A DNA stretch of 64,000 nt from Nicotiana tabacum (lineage: Eukaryota; Streptophyta; Magnoliopsida; Solanales; Solanaceae). Position 1 is the first letter of the stretch; every line of letters begins with the position of its first letter. Shown here in pieces: positions 12,201-21,698 of the stretch. A model generated the notes under the pieces. It worked only from the letters and a program-made list of their open reading frames with translations. It made no database searches and was not told where the DNA came from. The position numbers were made by a program, and so were the translations under genes. The stretch lies in NCBI RefSeq assembly GCF_000715075.1, contig NC_134095.1:52070806-52134805 (forward strand), read 5' to 3'.

Positions 12201-12573
12201 ATTAATCATAGCTACTTCATCTAATCATGTTGAGATAATTGTTATTCATGAAGCAAGTCGAAAATATGTGTGGTTGAGGTCTATAATACATCTTATTCGA
12301 GACAAATGTGGTTTGAAGTGTGACAAATTACCAACGATTTTGTATGAAAACAATGCATCATGCATAGCCCAATTGAAGGGAGGATTCATAAAAGGAGATA
12401 GGACAAAACACATCTCACCAAAGTTTATTTTCACACATGGTCTTCAAAAGAATGGTGATATCAATGTGCAACAGATTCGTTCAAGTGATAATATGGCTGA
12501 TTTGTTCACCAAATCTCTACCGACATCAACCTTTAAGAAATTAGTGTACAAGACTGGAAAGCGAAGGCTCTGA
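9226..12573 (+). pseudogene. Copia pol remnants: protease to RNase H, many frameshifts
   Basis: 9260-9610 encodes a protease-side region (IDSCTTH, then MCKADVTTIF and RNLLSFKDIRRNGYHIET). 9610-9780 keeps a pre-integrase piece (LWHDRLGYPGS). 9790-10240 has integrase core pieces (SRCSHVCLLSS, HTQNGLAENLIKRLQ). 11050-12000 carries reverse transcriptase (NGVRLVGYKWVF, the catalytic-box equivalent LSVYVDDINLIG near 11600-11645, and MTDLGKTKLCIGLQIEH). 12040-12540 carries RNase H (GYADVGYLS, then the IRSSDNMADLFTKSLP end). The YVDD box survives. Stop codons and frame changes occur between nearly every block, so no polyprotein can be made. The pol would copy and insert the element's DNA. Confidence 0.85.
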
Positions 12574-12791
12574 ATTGGTGCTATCATCAGGGGGAGTTAA
12601 TACGTGTTGTACTCTTTTTCCCTTATAAGGTTTTGTCCCACTGGATTTTTCCTTGCAAGGTTTTTAACAAGGCAACGAAAAAGAGTATTTCTAAACATGT
12701 GTACACTTTTTCCTTCTCTAGAATTTTTTTCCCACTGGGTTTTATTTTAGTTAAGATTTTAACGAGGCACATTATCTGTTGGATAGACATT

Positions 12792-12801
12792 CAAGGGGGA
12801 A
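12792..12801 (+). promoter_or_regulatory. Polypurine tract of the copia element
   Basis: Purine-rich CAAGGGGGAA lies directly before the 3' LTR start TGTTATAAAT at 12802, the place where plus-strand DNA synthesis is primed. Confidence 0.7.
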
Positions 12802-12986
12802 TGTTATAAATAGAATTTTATTTAGGATTAATGTCTATATTTTAGAGAGATTTTAGGGATTATTACTTGGTAGCTAAGTCACGTTTTCCCTATAAATAGA
12901 GGGGTTTTATTCCATTGTTATTCATCACAAATCAATAAGAATTCTCTCTTTTTCGTTGCAATATTCTTCTTTATTGTTTCATTACA
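12802..12986 (+). repeat. 3' LTR of the copia element
   Basis: Runs from TGTTATAAAT to TTTCATTACA, with TG...CA ends, 185 bp. It contains CCCTATAAATAGAGG as a TATA-like box. Confidence 0.8.
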
Positions 12987-14142
12987 TTGAGAACATTTTA
13001 AGTCAAACTTAATTTAACAAACATTTTAAGTTAAATTTAATTTACAAATTTATGATAGAGGATTTAGAATCTTTAAAACAATTTTTTTACCCGGATAAAT
13101 GAGGGAGAATTTAGAATACGTATTACCTTTTCACATTCCAACTTTTATTGACTTGGTTAACGGTTACAGTAATAACTATTCCTAGTTTTTAATCATACTT
13201 ATAATATGCTTTATAAAAGTAGACACCAAAGTGTTAAATCACTTCATCACTTTGACTTTTTTCTTTTGGGTTTCTATCCTCAAGATGGATTTATTATTGT
13301 AAATGGTATGGTTCACATTTTGGAAATATGCTGAGTTTAATTTGGATACATTAGCATGCAATTATTTCCCTTCTTTTTATTGGTTACTAGCCTAAAATTT
13401 TACACTTTACTCCAACTATAAATTCAAAACTTCATGTTAGTTTTTGCATGAGACACGCAAAGCGAAATTCGGTGGAAGAAGAAATACTAAAACGACAAGC
13501 GTATAAATGAGCATCACTTGTCAACTACAACATAAAGTAGAGTAAACTTCAACAAATGATGGAAAGAAGTCATTCTCGTAAAAATCATTCATGCATATGT
13601 ACATGTATATTCTAAAGCGTAGCTGGGTTTTGTTCATTGGATGGTACATTGTGGCTGAAACAGAGGTGGACTCAGGATTTGAGCGCATCGGGGGCACCAC
13701 TATTGATATAAATATGTGTCAGTTAGTAACGATAAAATTTGACGTGTTAACTCCTTAAAACGTAGTGATTTTGAGTCAGTGATCGAACGTATATCAAAAA
13801 ATATTAAAAATTTAGTCTAATAAGATCACGATTAAAAGTCTGTAAAGCAGAAGTCGTTGTCGTTAAATCGATGGACATTTGCTACTTTGCCGAAATGATC
13901 CTTGAAGGCAGAAGCTTTTTTGGAGTTTTTTTAATTACTGTTTTTGGGAAAATTTGAATTACTTATTTTTATCATGTAGAGCAACTGATAATGCTTATAA
14001 ACTTAGTTATCATGATAAAGAAGATGATCGACTTCTTGCTAATGAAATATCTTAATCCCCTCTAATTTTCTTTAATATTTTTTATGTCTCTCTATTACCT
14101 TTTTGATGTCTAGAAGGATATTTCTCAAAAAAGCATATGTAC
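12987..14142. other. AT-rich intergenic stretch
   Basis: No domain, LTR or gene is recognised. Near 13665-13720 there is a phrase GAGGTGGACTCAGGATTTGA of the kind found at ends of Solanaceae hAT-type MITEs, but no partner end was found. Confidence 0.5.
14139..14142. repeat. Possible left target duplication of the gypsy element
   Basis: GTAC directly before the LTR matches GTAC at 18764-18767 directly after the other LTR. A fifth base does not match. Confidence 0.55.
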
Positions 14143-14966
14143 TGTTACGCAACGCCTTCCTGATGATCTTTGGAAGGGCAACGTAAGGCTAAGCAACCGA
14201 TGTCAGTGCGGTTGCTGTCCGCCAATGAGGTCCTCGCCGCACGCTAGACTAGATTGTCAGTGCCGTGCGGGAAAACCAATGTCGTGGGCAATTGCGGAAG
14301 CTTGAGAGAGAATTGGGTTTTGAATGATGATGATGATTTTATTGATGAATGAAAATGCTGATGACAATGATGCGGTGTCGAGGGGGAGAGACACCAGAAA
14401 ATGCTTGCTTGAAAATGTTTGATTGTTTGGTCCCCCTTAATAATGCTTAAAAAAATAAACCAACATTACAAGACTAGTCCTAATAAAGCTGTAGAAGCAC
14501 ACTGAAATGAAAATGATGAAAACTAGTCTATGATTACAATGAAAAGGACTTAGATTATTACAAGGAAAAACTAAGTCCGATGGCAGCATCTTTGTCTTGC
14601 GGGTCTGCGCGCGCGTTGCTGTGGGCGCGCGCGACACTTGATGTGCTGGCCTGAGGCTGGGCACTGGTGCTTGGCATCAGGGTCTGTGCGCGAGGCGCTG
14701 CTGAAATGGGCCTACAGCTGGGCGCTGGCGAGGCATCAGGATCTGCGCGCGCGGCATTGTCAGGGTGCGCGGCGCTGTTGTCATTGGCCAGCCCTTGGGC
14801 GCTGGCGAGAGGCATCGGTGGGGCGACAGAGGCACATGCGCGCTTGTCACTTGGCGCAGCCAAGACCACGGGGCCGACCATGGCGCTAGGCATTGTGAGG
14901 CTTGCTAGGCCGCCATGGGGCGCGACCAAGGGGTCATGGGGCATGTCTGGAAAGCAGCCCATGACA
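14143..14966 (-). repeat. 3' LTR of the reverse-transcriptase-less element
   Basis: 824 bp, nearly identical to 17939-18763. The polyprotein frame enters this LTR and ends within it at 14558. The C/G-rich part (14590-14960) holds the coding extension. Confidence 0.93.
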
Positions 14967-17896
14967 TTCTCCCCCACCTGAGTTGGCGCCGTCCTCGGAG
15001 CCTTATGATGATGATGATGGTTGTTGGATGGGAGGTCTGCGCCCCTCTGTTGTTTGAGCTTGCTGTTGTAGCGAAGCAATGATTGCATGCGGCTGACATG
15101 GAAGACTGGATGGATCTTCCACCAGGATGGAGTTTTGACCTGGTATGTGGACTTCCCAATGCGTTTTGCAATGGGCAGGGGCCCGATGTATTTTTGTTGC
15201 AGGCGAGGGTCATGGGTCCTTTCTGCAAACAAGTACCGCTTTGGGATGCATAGCATTACTTTGTCCCCTGGTTGATGTTGGGCAAAGCAAAGATTTTGTT
15301 CGGTGAACCTTTTTGCCCGCTCTTGGGCCCTGATGAGATAGCTCCGCACTATCTCCATGTTGTGCTCCCATTCACTCGAGAAGTTGGCAGCTCGAGGAGA
15401 TTTCGGCATGGTTGAGGCATTCACCGTTTGCGGGAGAAGCGGTTGCTGTCCGGTAACAATTTCAAAAGGGCTCTTGTTTGTATGATGGTCCTTTTGAGAA
15501 TTGAAACACAGTTGAGCAGCATCCAGGAGCTTCACCCAATGCTTCTGTGATCCGGTTGCGAAGTTGCGGAGATATTCCTCCAGCATGTCATCGAACCGGT
15601 CTGTCTGGCCATCCGATGGTGGATGGATGTCTGTGTTGTGACTCAATGTTGACCCAAAGCACCTGAAGAGATGGGTCCAAAAGTTGCTAGTGAAGCGTGA
15701 GTCGCGCCTACTAACAATGTTTTTGGGCAGGCCCCAATGTTTGACAATGTGCGAGAAGAAGAGTCGAGCTGTATCTTCTGCTGATGCATTTTTCGGGGCT
15801 GCTATGAAGGTTGCATAGTTTGAAAATTGATCTATGACAACCATGATGGATGCAAGATTGCCGACTTGGGGCAATCCCGTGATGAATCTGAGGGAAACAC
15901 TTTCCCATGGTCTCTGAGGGACATGTGATGGCTGCGAGGGTCCCGGCTGTGATGAGTGATCCGACTTGTCCTTGTGGCATGGCTGACAAGTCTTCACACG
16001 ATGATGAGCGTCACCAGTCTTTTGAGGCCGATGACATGATGGCTGGTTGTTGCTGCGCAGGGTAGCCTGAACCTGAGGTTCATGTCTGTTGACTACCTTC
16101 TCCAACTGCATGGCCGAGATGTTTTCAGCGGCCATCTTTATGGGAAAGCATGGTATGGTGCAGGGTTTGGCCCCTTTTTCTCCCATCATCAGGAGCATGT
16201 TGGCAAATGGTACTGGAATGGTGTTGGTTTGCCTCATGAACTCCAAACCCACTATGATGTCGAAGTCATCTATGATTGCGATGCGCAGGTCGATGCTTCC
16301 TTTGTATGGGCCAAGTTTCACTGGGACATTTGTAGCTGTTCCACCCAATGTCTGAGGTGGTGAGTTGATAGCCTTGACGCGGCCTTTGCTCTTTTGTACC
16401 ACAAGACCTAGGCGCTCTACTTGCGTTGATGACAAGTAGTTATGGGTGGCACCCGTGTCTATCAATGCGTGAAGGGGCTTGCCGTTCACTTTCAATTCGA
16501 CGAACATTAGGGTCCTCGCTTGTTTAGGAGGCCTCTCGTCCATCTTTTCTTTCCCTTTCTTGGTGATAGGGACTGATGTTTTCTTAGGAGGACATGTACT
16601 GGTCCCCGCTAAGGCATGTGGGATAGAGCCAACAATTGCATTGAAGGCGCCTACCTGGTTGTCTTTAGATGTGTCTGATGCATCTGTCTCATCCTCGACA
16701 GTCTGATGAGCATTGACCTTGATGTTTGGGCATTCATTGTTCCAATGTGCCCCGCCGCAATGACGGCATTCTGAGGGAGGCTTTCTCCCCTGATTGTTGT
16801 TGATGGATGCAGCACTGTTGCTGTTGGAGGGAGGAGTCTTAGTTTTGGATGCACTCCGATCTCCCCCACTTTTGCTTGGGCCACCATTGCTGGGATGGTG
16901 CCCGTTGAATCCCCCTCGGACAGACGGCTGGGGCCTGTCGTTCTGAGTTCCCAAATGATAATCGCCAAGGCATTCTGCAGCTTGAATGGCCTTGGGCAGG
17001 GTGTCTACCCGTTGTCGCTGTAGTTCCATACGGGCATGAGGTTTCAAACCTTCTATGAATGCGAAGAGTTTGTCTTTGTCCCCCATGTCGCGTATGTTTA
17101 GCATGAGTGTGGAGAATTCGCGCACGTACTCCCTCACTGATCTGGTGTGGCGGAGGTCCCGTAGCTTTCTCCTGGAATTGTATTCCACATTTTCGGGAAA
17201 GAACTGCAGTCGTATGGCTACCTTCAATTCGTCCCATGTCTGAAGAGTATCTTCACCGGCCTTGATGGCTTCGTATTTGACCCGCCACCAAAGTTTGGCA
17301 TCGCCCTGAAGATACATGGCAGCAGTCGCTACCTTTTTGGATTCCTCCAAATGGCCCACGGCATCGAAGTATTGTTCGATGTCGAAGATGAAGTTTTCCA
17401 CTTCTTTAGCATCCCGGGATCCTTCGTATGGCTTAGGCTCCGGTATCTTAAGCTTTTGTGGAATGGGGGTGAGGTTTGCTGCACCCCTGATGTGATGATC
17501 GCCTTCTCGAAGTAGGCTCTGTAAGGCAGCATTGACAACGTTGAGCTTGTCAGTCAAGTCGTTTATGGTTTGCTGCATGGCAGTTAGTCTGTCTGCCTCA
17601 TGTTGCTGATGGGCTAAATCGTCGGCACGCTCCTGTTGGAGGTCCTCAAATTTGCCATGAATATTGGCAGTTTCAATGGCTGCCGTTTGTCGATCCTCGT
17701 CGGAGTCACGACTGATGTTTGCAATGTCATTTTCGGCCTGCCGCATTCGGCGGTCCAGGTCGTCCAACCTTTGCACTAGGTTGTTGCTTTGATCAGGCAC
17801 CGTTTCTACGATGGGTCGTAATCGGTCAACCGTCTCTTCTAGGGATACTAGACGCTCCCCATGATTCACCATGGTCAGAAATGGTGATGATGGCAA
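14558..17896 (-). CDS. Gag-protease-integrase fusion ORF without reverse transcriptase (1112 codons)
   Basis: The ORF starts about 30 bp after the primer site. Residues 1-135 are rich in heptad-like charged sequence (likely coiled coil). About 155-310 is a retrotransposon gag domain (YLQGDAKLWW, FIEGLKPHARMEL). 377-389 is a zinc knuckle CRHCGGAHWNNEC (C-x2-C-x3-H-x4-C). 466-585 is an aspartic protease with active site DTGA at 480-483. After a short linker comes the tail of the integrase zinc finger (CQPC, 637-640), the integrase core (about 660-800) and the GPY/F-type C-terminal module (YIGPLPIAKRIG, 903-914). The roughly 600 residues for reverse transcriptase and RNase H are absent. Where chromovirus integrases have MDFITGLP, SDRD and QTE, this protein has LRFITGLP, SRRD and QTD, so catalytic D, D and E are R670, R730 and D766 with the normal 35-residue spacing kept between the last two. 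Residues from about 977 on are encoded in the LTR and are Ala/Pro/Ser-rich. The gag and protease could work; the integrase very probably cannot. Confidence 0.9.
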   Translation of the reverse strand: MPSSPFLTMVNHGERLVSLEETVDRLRPIVETVPDQSNNLVQRLDDLDRRMRQAENDIANISRDSDEDRQTAAIETANIHGKFEDLQQERADDLAHQQHEADRLTAMQQTINDLTDKLNVVNAALQSLLREGDHHIRGAANLTPIPQKLKIPEPKPYEGSRDAKEVENFIFDIEQYFDAVGHLEESKKVATAAMYLQGDAKLWWRVKYEAIKAGEDTLQTWDELKVAIRLQFFPENVEYNSRRKLRDLRHTRSVREYVREFSTLMLNIRDMGDKDKLFAFIEGLKPHARMELQRQRVDTLPKAIQAAECLGDYHLGTQNDRPQPSVRGGFNGHHPSNGGPSKSGGDRSASKTKTPPSNSNSAASINNNQGRKPPSECRHCGGAHWNNECPNIKVNAHQTVEDETDASDTSKDNQVGAFNAIVGSIPHALAGTSTCPPKKTSVPITKKGKEKMDERPPKQARTLMFVELKVNGKPLHALIDTGATHNYLSSTQVERLGLVVQKSKGRVKAINSPPQTLGGTATNVPVKLGPYKGSIDLRIAIIDDFDIIVGLEFMRQTNTIPVPFANMLLMMGEKGAKPCTIPCFPIKMAAENISAMQLEKVVNRHEPQVQATLRSNNQPSCHRPQKTGDAHHRVKTCQPCHKDKSDHSSQPGPSQPSHVPQRPWESVSLRFITGLPQVGNLASIMVVIDQFSNYATFIAAPKNASAEDTARLFFSHIVKHWGLPKNIVSRRDSRFTSNFWTHLFRCFGSTLSHNTDIHPPSDGQTDRFDDMLEEYLRNFATGSQKHWVKLLDAAQLCFNSQKDHHTNKSPFEIVTGQQPLLPQTVNASTMPKSPRAANFSSEWEHNMEIVRSYLIRAQERAKRFTEQNLCFAQHQPGDKVMLCIPKRYLFAERTHDPRLQQKYIGPLPIAKRIGKSTYQVKTPSWWKIHPVFHVSRMQSLLRYNSKLKQQRGADLPSNNHHHHHKAPRTAPTQVGENVMGCFPDMPHDPLVAPHGGLASLTMPSAMVGPVVLAAPSDKRACASVAPPMPLASAQGLANDNSAAHPDNAARADPDASPAPSCRPISAAPRAQTLMPSTSAQPQASTSSVARAHSNARADPQDKDAAIGLSFSL
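14967..14978 (-). promoter_or_regulatory. Polypurine tract of the gypsy element
   Basis: Minus-strand GGTGGGGGAGAA sits directly before the 3' LTR start TGTCATGGG. It lies inside the reading frame. Confidence 0.8.
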
Positions 17897-17924
17897 ATGT
17901 CCCCTCGTCCGATGTCGAGCCTAG

Positions 17925-17936
17925 GCTCTGATACCA
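17925..17936 (-). promoter_or_regulatory. Primer binding site, initiator tRNA-Met type
   Basis: Minus-strand TGGTATCAGAGC, two bases from the LTR end at 17939. This is the common plant LTR-element primer site, complementary to the 3' end of initiator tRNA-Met. Confidence 0.93.
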
Positions 17937-17938
17937 AC

Positions 17939-18763
17939 TGTTACGCAACGCCTTCCTGATGATCTTTGGAAGGGCAACGTAAGGCTAAGCAACCGATGTC
18001 AGTGCGGTTGCTGTCCGCCAATGAGGTCCTCGCTGCACGCTAGACTAGATTGTCAGTGCCGTGCGGGAAAACCAATGTCGTGGGCAATTGCGGAAGCTTG
18101 AGAGAGAATTGGGTTTTGAATGATGATGATGATTTTATTGATGAATGAAAATGCTGATGACAATGATGCGGTGTCGAGGGGGAGAGACACCAGAAAATGC
18201 TTGCTTGAAAATGTTTGATTGTTTGGTCCCCCTTAATAATGCTTAAAAAAAATAAACCAACATTACAAGACTAGTCCTAATAAAGTTGTAGAAGCACACT
18301 GAAATGAAAATGATGAAAACTAGTCTATGATTACAATGAAAAGGACTTAGATTATTACAAGGAAAAACTAAGTCCGATGGCAGCATCTTTGTCTTGCGGG
18401 TCTGCGCGCGCGTTGCTGTGGGTGCGCGCGACACTTGATGTGCTGGCCTGAGGCTGGGCACTGGTGCTTGGCATCAGGGTCTGTGCGCGAGGCGCTGCTG
18501 AAATGGGCCTGCAGCTGGGCGCTGGCGAGGCATCAGGATCTGCGCGCGCGGCATTGTCAGGGTGCGCGGCGCTGTTGTCATTGGCCAGCCCTTGGGCGCT
18601 GGCGAGAGGCATCGGTGGAGCGACAGAGGCACATGCGCGCTTGTCACTTGGCGCAGCCAAGACCACGGGGCCGACCATGGTGCTAGGCATTGTGAGGCTT
18701 GCTAGGCCGCCATGGGGCGCGGCCAAGGGGTCATGGGGCATGTCTGGAAAGCAGCCCATGACA
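17939..18763 (-). repeat. 5' LTR of the reverse-transcriptase-less element
   Basis: 825 bp, TG...CA ends. All seven differences from the other LTR are transitions, as expected from deamination of methylated C. The segment 18355-18759 is an open frame starting at its own ATG that matches the last 134 residues of the polyprotein with a few amino-acid changes. Confidence 0.93.
18355..18759 (-). other. 134-codon LTR-internal ORF, second copy of the polyprotein tail
   Basis: Starts MGCFPDMPHDPL at the outer end of the 5' LTR and is Ala/Pro/Ser-rich. It is the same sequence as residues 979-1112 of the polyprotein except for a few substitutions, and has no stop. Being upstream of any LTR transcription start it may never be translated. 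It is most simply explained as the duplicate produced when the coding tail overlaps the LTR. Confidence 0.6.
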
Positions 18764-18823
18764 GTACTAGTGCTAAATAATTATTCATGAACTTAGAAAA
18801 CATAAAGGGAAAAGATATACCAC

Positions 18824-19236
18824 GGTTAGGGGTGGCAAAATAGTTCAAAGAAAATAGTTAACCACCCATATTATCCACTAAAAAATGGGTTGGATAATGA
18901 ACTTTTTAAAAACGGATCAAATATGGATAAGAAACATATTATCCATTTAGAAAATAGATAACCCATGAGTAACCAATGGATAACCAATGAGTTTAACTTT
19001 TACATTTGTAAAGCCTCAAATTGGTGGTTTCTCAAGTTAGGGAAACTAAGAATTCTCCCAAAAAAGATCATATACAAGAAGTCATGGATAATATGGGTAA
19101 CACATATTATCCGACGGTTAACCCGTTTTTATCCGTATTAAATATGGGTCGGGTCGGATAATTGATCCGTTTTTTCATTACCCGTTTTCGACCCGAACCA
19201 TATCCGACCCGGCCCGCATGTTTGCCACTCCTAACC
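18824..19236. mobile_element. MITE with 16-bp terminal inverted repeats
   Basis: Left end GGTTAGGGGTGGCAAA and right end TTTGCCACTCCTAACC are inverted repeats with one mismatch, 413 bp apart. The inside is full of GGGTCGGGT and GACCCG phrases. No coding. A clear target duplication was not identified. Confidence 0.75.
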
Positions 19237-20804
19237 ACATTAGAGCACTAAATACAGGAGATACCAATCTATCTTGAATTGAAGAGGGAAAAAAATTGAG
19301 TGAAAAGTGAATTGAAAGAGGAAAAAATAATTGACCGAAAAGAAAGAGGTGTTGACGGGTCTCGAATCCTGGTCAAGTGGAGACAAATGCAGCATATTAA
19401 CCAGTGAAGCCAGTCCATCTTTTAGTATTCTGGGGGCACATTAAATTTATTTAGCTTGTCATATCTATTACTATTATATTACTATTATATAAGCAAAGAG
19501 CTGATGGTCAACATACCTGCATCATCACAAAGGCATTTTTGTCATTTCATAATGTTTCACCGTATTCCATATGTCATTCCATATTCCATATTGAAAATTT
19601 GTCGGGCACAACATATAATAATGTGGGGTCCATTAAAATTCTCATCACATATAGGTATTAATTTGTACTTTATTGTCTATTTGATATCCATGTGGCTAAA
19701 GCTACTTTAATGACTATTGAGTGTAATTTTATAATTATTTAACTTAAGAGATTGTTTGATTTAGTTTAAGTTCAGTATATGTAACTTAACTTGAAATTTT
19801 ATGTTGAGATCTTACATAAAATTTGTAAAAACCTTTTCTTGGTTTGGACATTTCTATGTGATTAGCTTTTTAAATGATCATTATTTTAATTACATAAAAT
19901 ATAAATTATTGCATAGAGAGTAATCCACAACTTATGAAATAAAATTATAACCTTGTTATAGATGCCGACTACATGATGAAATGGTAGTTTACTATAATGC
20001 TCAAGAATATTGCAGTTGCTTACAAATAAGAATTAATTAGTTTTACAAATTTTGGAAAAAATTGAGGTACAGTTATATCACTATTTAGTTTCCAATAATA
20101 TCGTTTTACTCTCTAACCCATATTTAAGGCATATGAGACAAAGAAATTACTAATAAGGATATTTTTTTAAAAATTAGTTCTTCGGCTTGAGAAATTTTAT
20201 TATTATATTTTAATATTTTAAATTAAATTACTTTTAAAAATTTATAATACATAAAAAATGAAGTTCGATACTTCAGAAATAAGGACATATATAATTTTAT
20301 TTTTCACGCATATACTTTTTCTAGACCAATAAGATATGATAATTAGTGTTTCAGGAAATTTCAGTAACATATTGCTTAATATTATACTTAAAGCCAGATT
20401 ACCATAACTAAAATATAAAAAACGGGAACTCGGGTAACGTAGAGGGTAAAAGTTTTATGTAGCACCCAATTTTGCACCGCCCATTGAATTTGTACTCATT
20501 TTTTAAATTTGTTTTAACTAATTCCCAATTTTTGGATAACTTCAAATATATAAACTTTTCTCTTCTTCTTTATTGTTGTTTTCTTCTTCTTTGTGCTTAA
20601 AGTTTCTTCTTCTTCTTCTTTTTAATTGCAAAGTGAGTTTGTTAAATTTATTGTTGTTGTTGACAATTTGATGATTAGGATTTGTTCTTTATGATATTTG
20701 AAAGTGATTTCAAATTTAAGCTCATTTGGAGTAGATTTTGGCATTGAATCGTGTACTGGATTATTGAAAATCGAAGAACAAATTTATGCTTAGAACTTAA
20801 GATT

Positions 20805-20985
20805 CGATATCTGAATTTGCATTCAATAGATTGACGTACTTAAGATTCAAGTTAGTGAAGTTGCATTTGAAAGATAGAAGTACTTCAAATTTGATTTCTG
20901 AAGTTGCATTGAAGAGATCGAACCTCTTAAAATTCGAATTTCTGAAGTTGCATTTAAGAGATTGAACTACTTCGGATTTGAGCGG
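20805..20985. repeat. Degenerate tandem repeat of about 45-50 bp
   Basis: Variants of TCTGAAGTTGCATTTAAGAG followed by a phrase like ACTTCGGATTTGA recur about four times. It produces a repetitive reading frame on the minus strand that should not be taken as a protein. Confidence 0.55.
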
Positions 20986-21096
20986 GTATTCTTTGAAATT
21001 TTTTGTGCAATGCAGGTATAACTTCAACGATGACCCCAAAAGTGGGTAGATATGAAAATGTCGCGTAGGGGACTCTGGGAGGATTGCTCATACAAT

Positions 21097-21255
21097 CAAA
21101 CCCCTCTATAACAATCTCATTTGTTTCGATATTTTTGTTATTGAGTACATATATTATAACATAACATCGATTATAACATAAAAATCGACTCAACAAAAAT
21201 TTAGTTTTTATAGCGAATGACTGTTATATAAGTATACTGTTATAGAGATATCGGA
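21097..21255. mobile_element. Small MITE with CTCTATAACA ends
   Basis: Left CCCCTCTATAACA and right TGTTATAGAGATATCGG are imperfect inverted repeats around an AT-rich, partly self-complementary core. The type is common in Solanaceae introns and flanks (from memory). Confidence 0.5.
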
Positions 21256-21399
21256 TAGTATATAAATAGCCATTGGGCCCGTGCTAAGCCCGGGCATAAC
21301 ATCACTAGTATACAAATATATATACATGGTTTTTGCTTAGTCTACTGTCTATGTAGGTCCGCCCCTGGGCTGAAATATATGGCGGAAAACAAAATTAGA

Positions 21400-21698
21400 A
21401 GCTCTTGCCAAAATTTCCTAAAAGAAGCTCGGTCAAATTCTTTCTCTTGTATGCGGTTCTCAAACTCTAGCGCTTTCTTCATCTTCTTAGATATTTCCTT
21501 TGTCTTGTGTGCATCCCGTCTTTTACAATCTGAAATCCCGGAACTTTTAAGGTGTTATGCCGCCTTCTTTGACTTCTCCGCTTCCAAGCCTCTTTTATTT
21601 TTCTTGATATAAGCTGGCACAGGTTCCAATTTGTCATGTTCAGCAATGCCAAGTCCAGTTCCTTCTCTCCCGCCAAGCTTTTTCAACAACTTAAAACC
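21400..21698 (-). pseudogene. Fragment of a G-patch (D111) domain protein gene
   Basis: The minus-strand frame reads GFKLLKKLGGREGTGLGIAE and then HDKLEPVPAYIKKNKRGLEA, the G-patch glycine pattern (G-x-G-L-G) with the following basic segment. After an in-frame TAA at 21555-21557 the same frame goes on with DAHKTKEISKKMKKALEFEN and RIQEKEFDRASFRKFW, matching the C-terminal part I remember for plant D111/G-patch proteins. Roughly 100 codons are collinear without an intron, so this may be a retrocopy or a captured fragment. The 5' part of the gene is missing. G-patch proteins act with RNA helicases in RNA processing; this copy cannot. Confidence 0.65.

Larger units (their letters stand above)
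8993..12986 (+). mobile_element. Decayed Ty1/copia retrotransposon with short LTRs (Ale/Retrofit-like)
   Basis: Two short LTRs (8993-9153 and 12802-12986) share CTATATTTTAGAGAGATTTT, the TATA-containing CCCTATAAATA and TTGTTTCATTACA at their ends. A polypurine tract CAAGGGGGAA precedes the 3' LTR. Between them, in order, are remnants of protease, GAG-pre-integrase, integrase, reverse transcriptase and RNase H, the copia order. Gag is missing: the first recognisable coding sequence, about 80 bp after the 5' LTR, is already the protease region. The lineage guess comes from the short LTRs and the protease-to-integrase sequence. All frames are interrupted, so the element is dead. Confidence 0.85.
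14143..18763 (-). mobile_element. Young gypsy-type LTR element lacking reverse transcriptase and RNase H
   Basis: The two LTRs (14143-14966 and 17939-18763) have TG...CA ends and differ by seven substitutions and one A-run indel by my count. On the minus strand the 5' LTR is followed after two bases by TGGTATCAGAGC, the standard initiator-methionine tRNA primer site, and the 3' LTR is preceded by GGTGGGGGAGAA as a polypurine tract. All cis parts needed for copying are therefore present. The 3 kb internal region is almost filled by one reading frame for gag, protease and integrase; the reverse transcriptase and RNase H part is missing without breaking the frame. The near-identical LTRs mean recent insertion, so the element was probably copied in trans by a complete relative. 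Confidence 0.92.
19464..21308 (+). mobile_element. Candidate non-autonomous Helitron (about 1.85 kb)
   Basis: The 5' end reads A|TCTATTACTATTATATTA, like plant Helitron starts. The 3' end has a stem GCCCG/CGGGC (21277-21295), nine bases, then CTAG|T, the Helitron terminus. There is no Rep/helicase frame. The two ends are not proven to belong together, and a MITE (21097-21255) sits close to the 3' end. Confidence 0.5.

Noticed and set aside
14638..14981. Plus-strand Ala/Trp-rich frames
   Set aside because: They are shadows of the minus-strand polyprotein tail in a GC-rich LTR.
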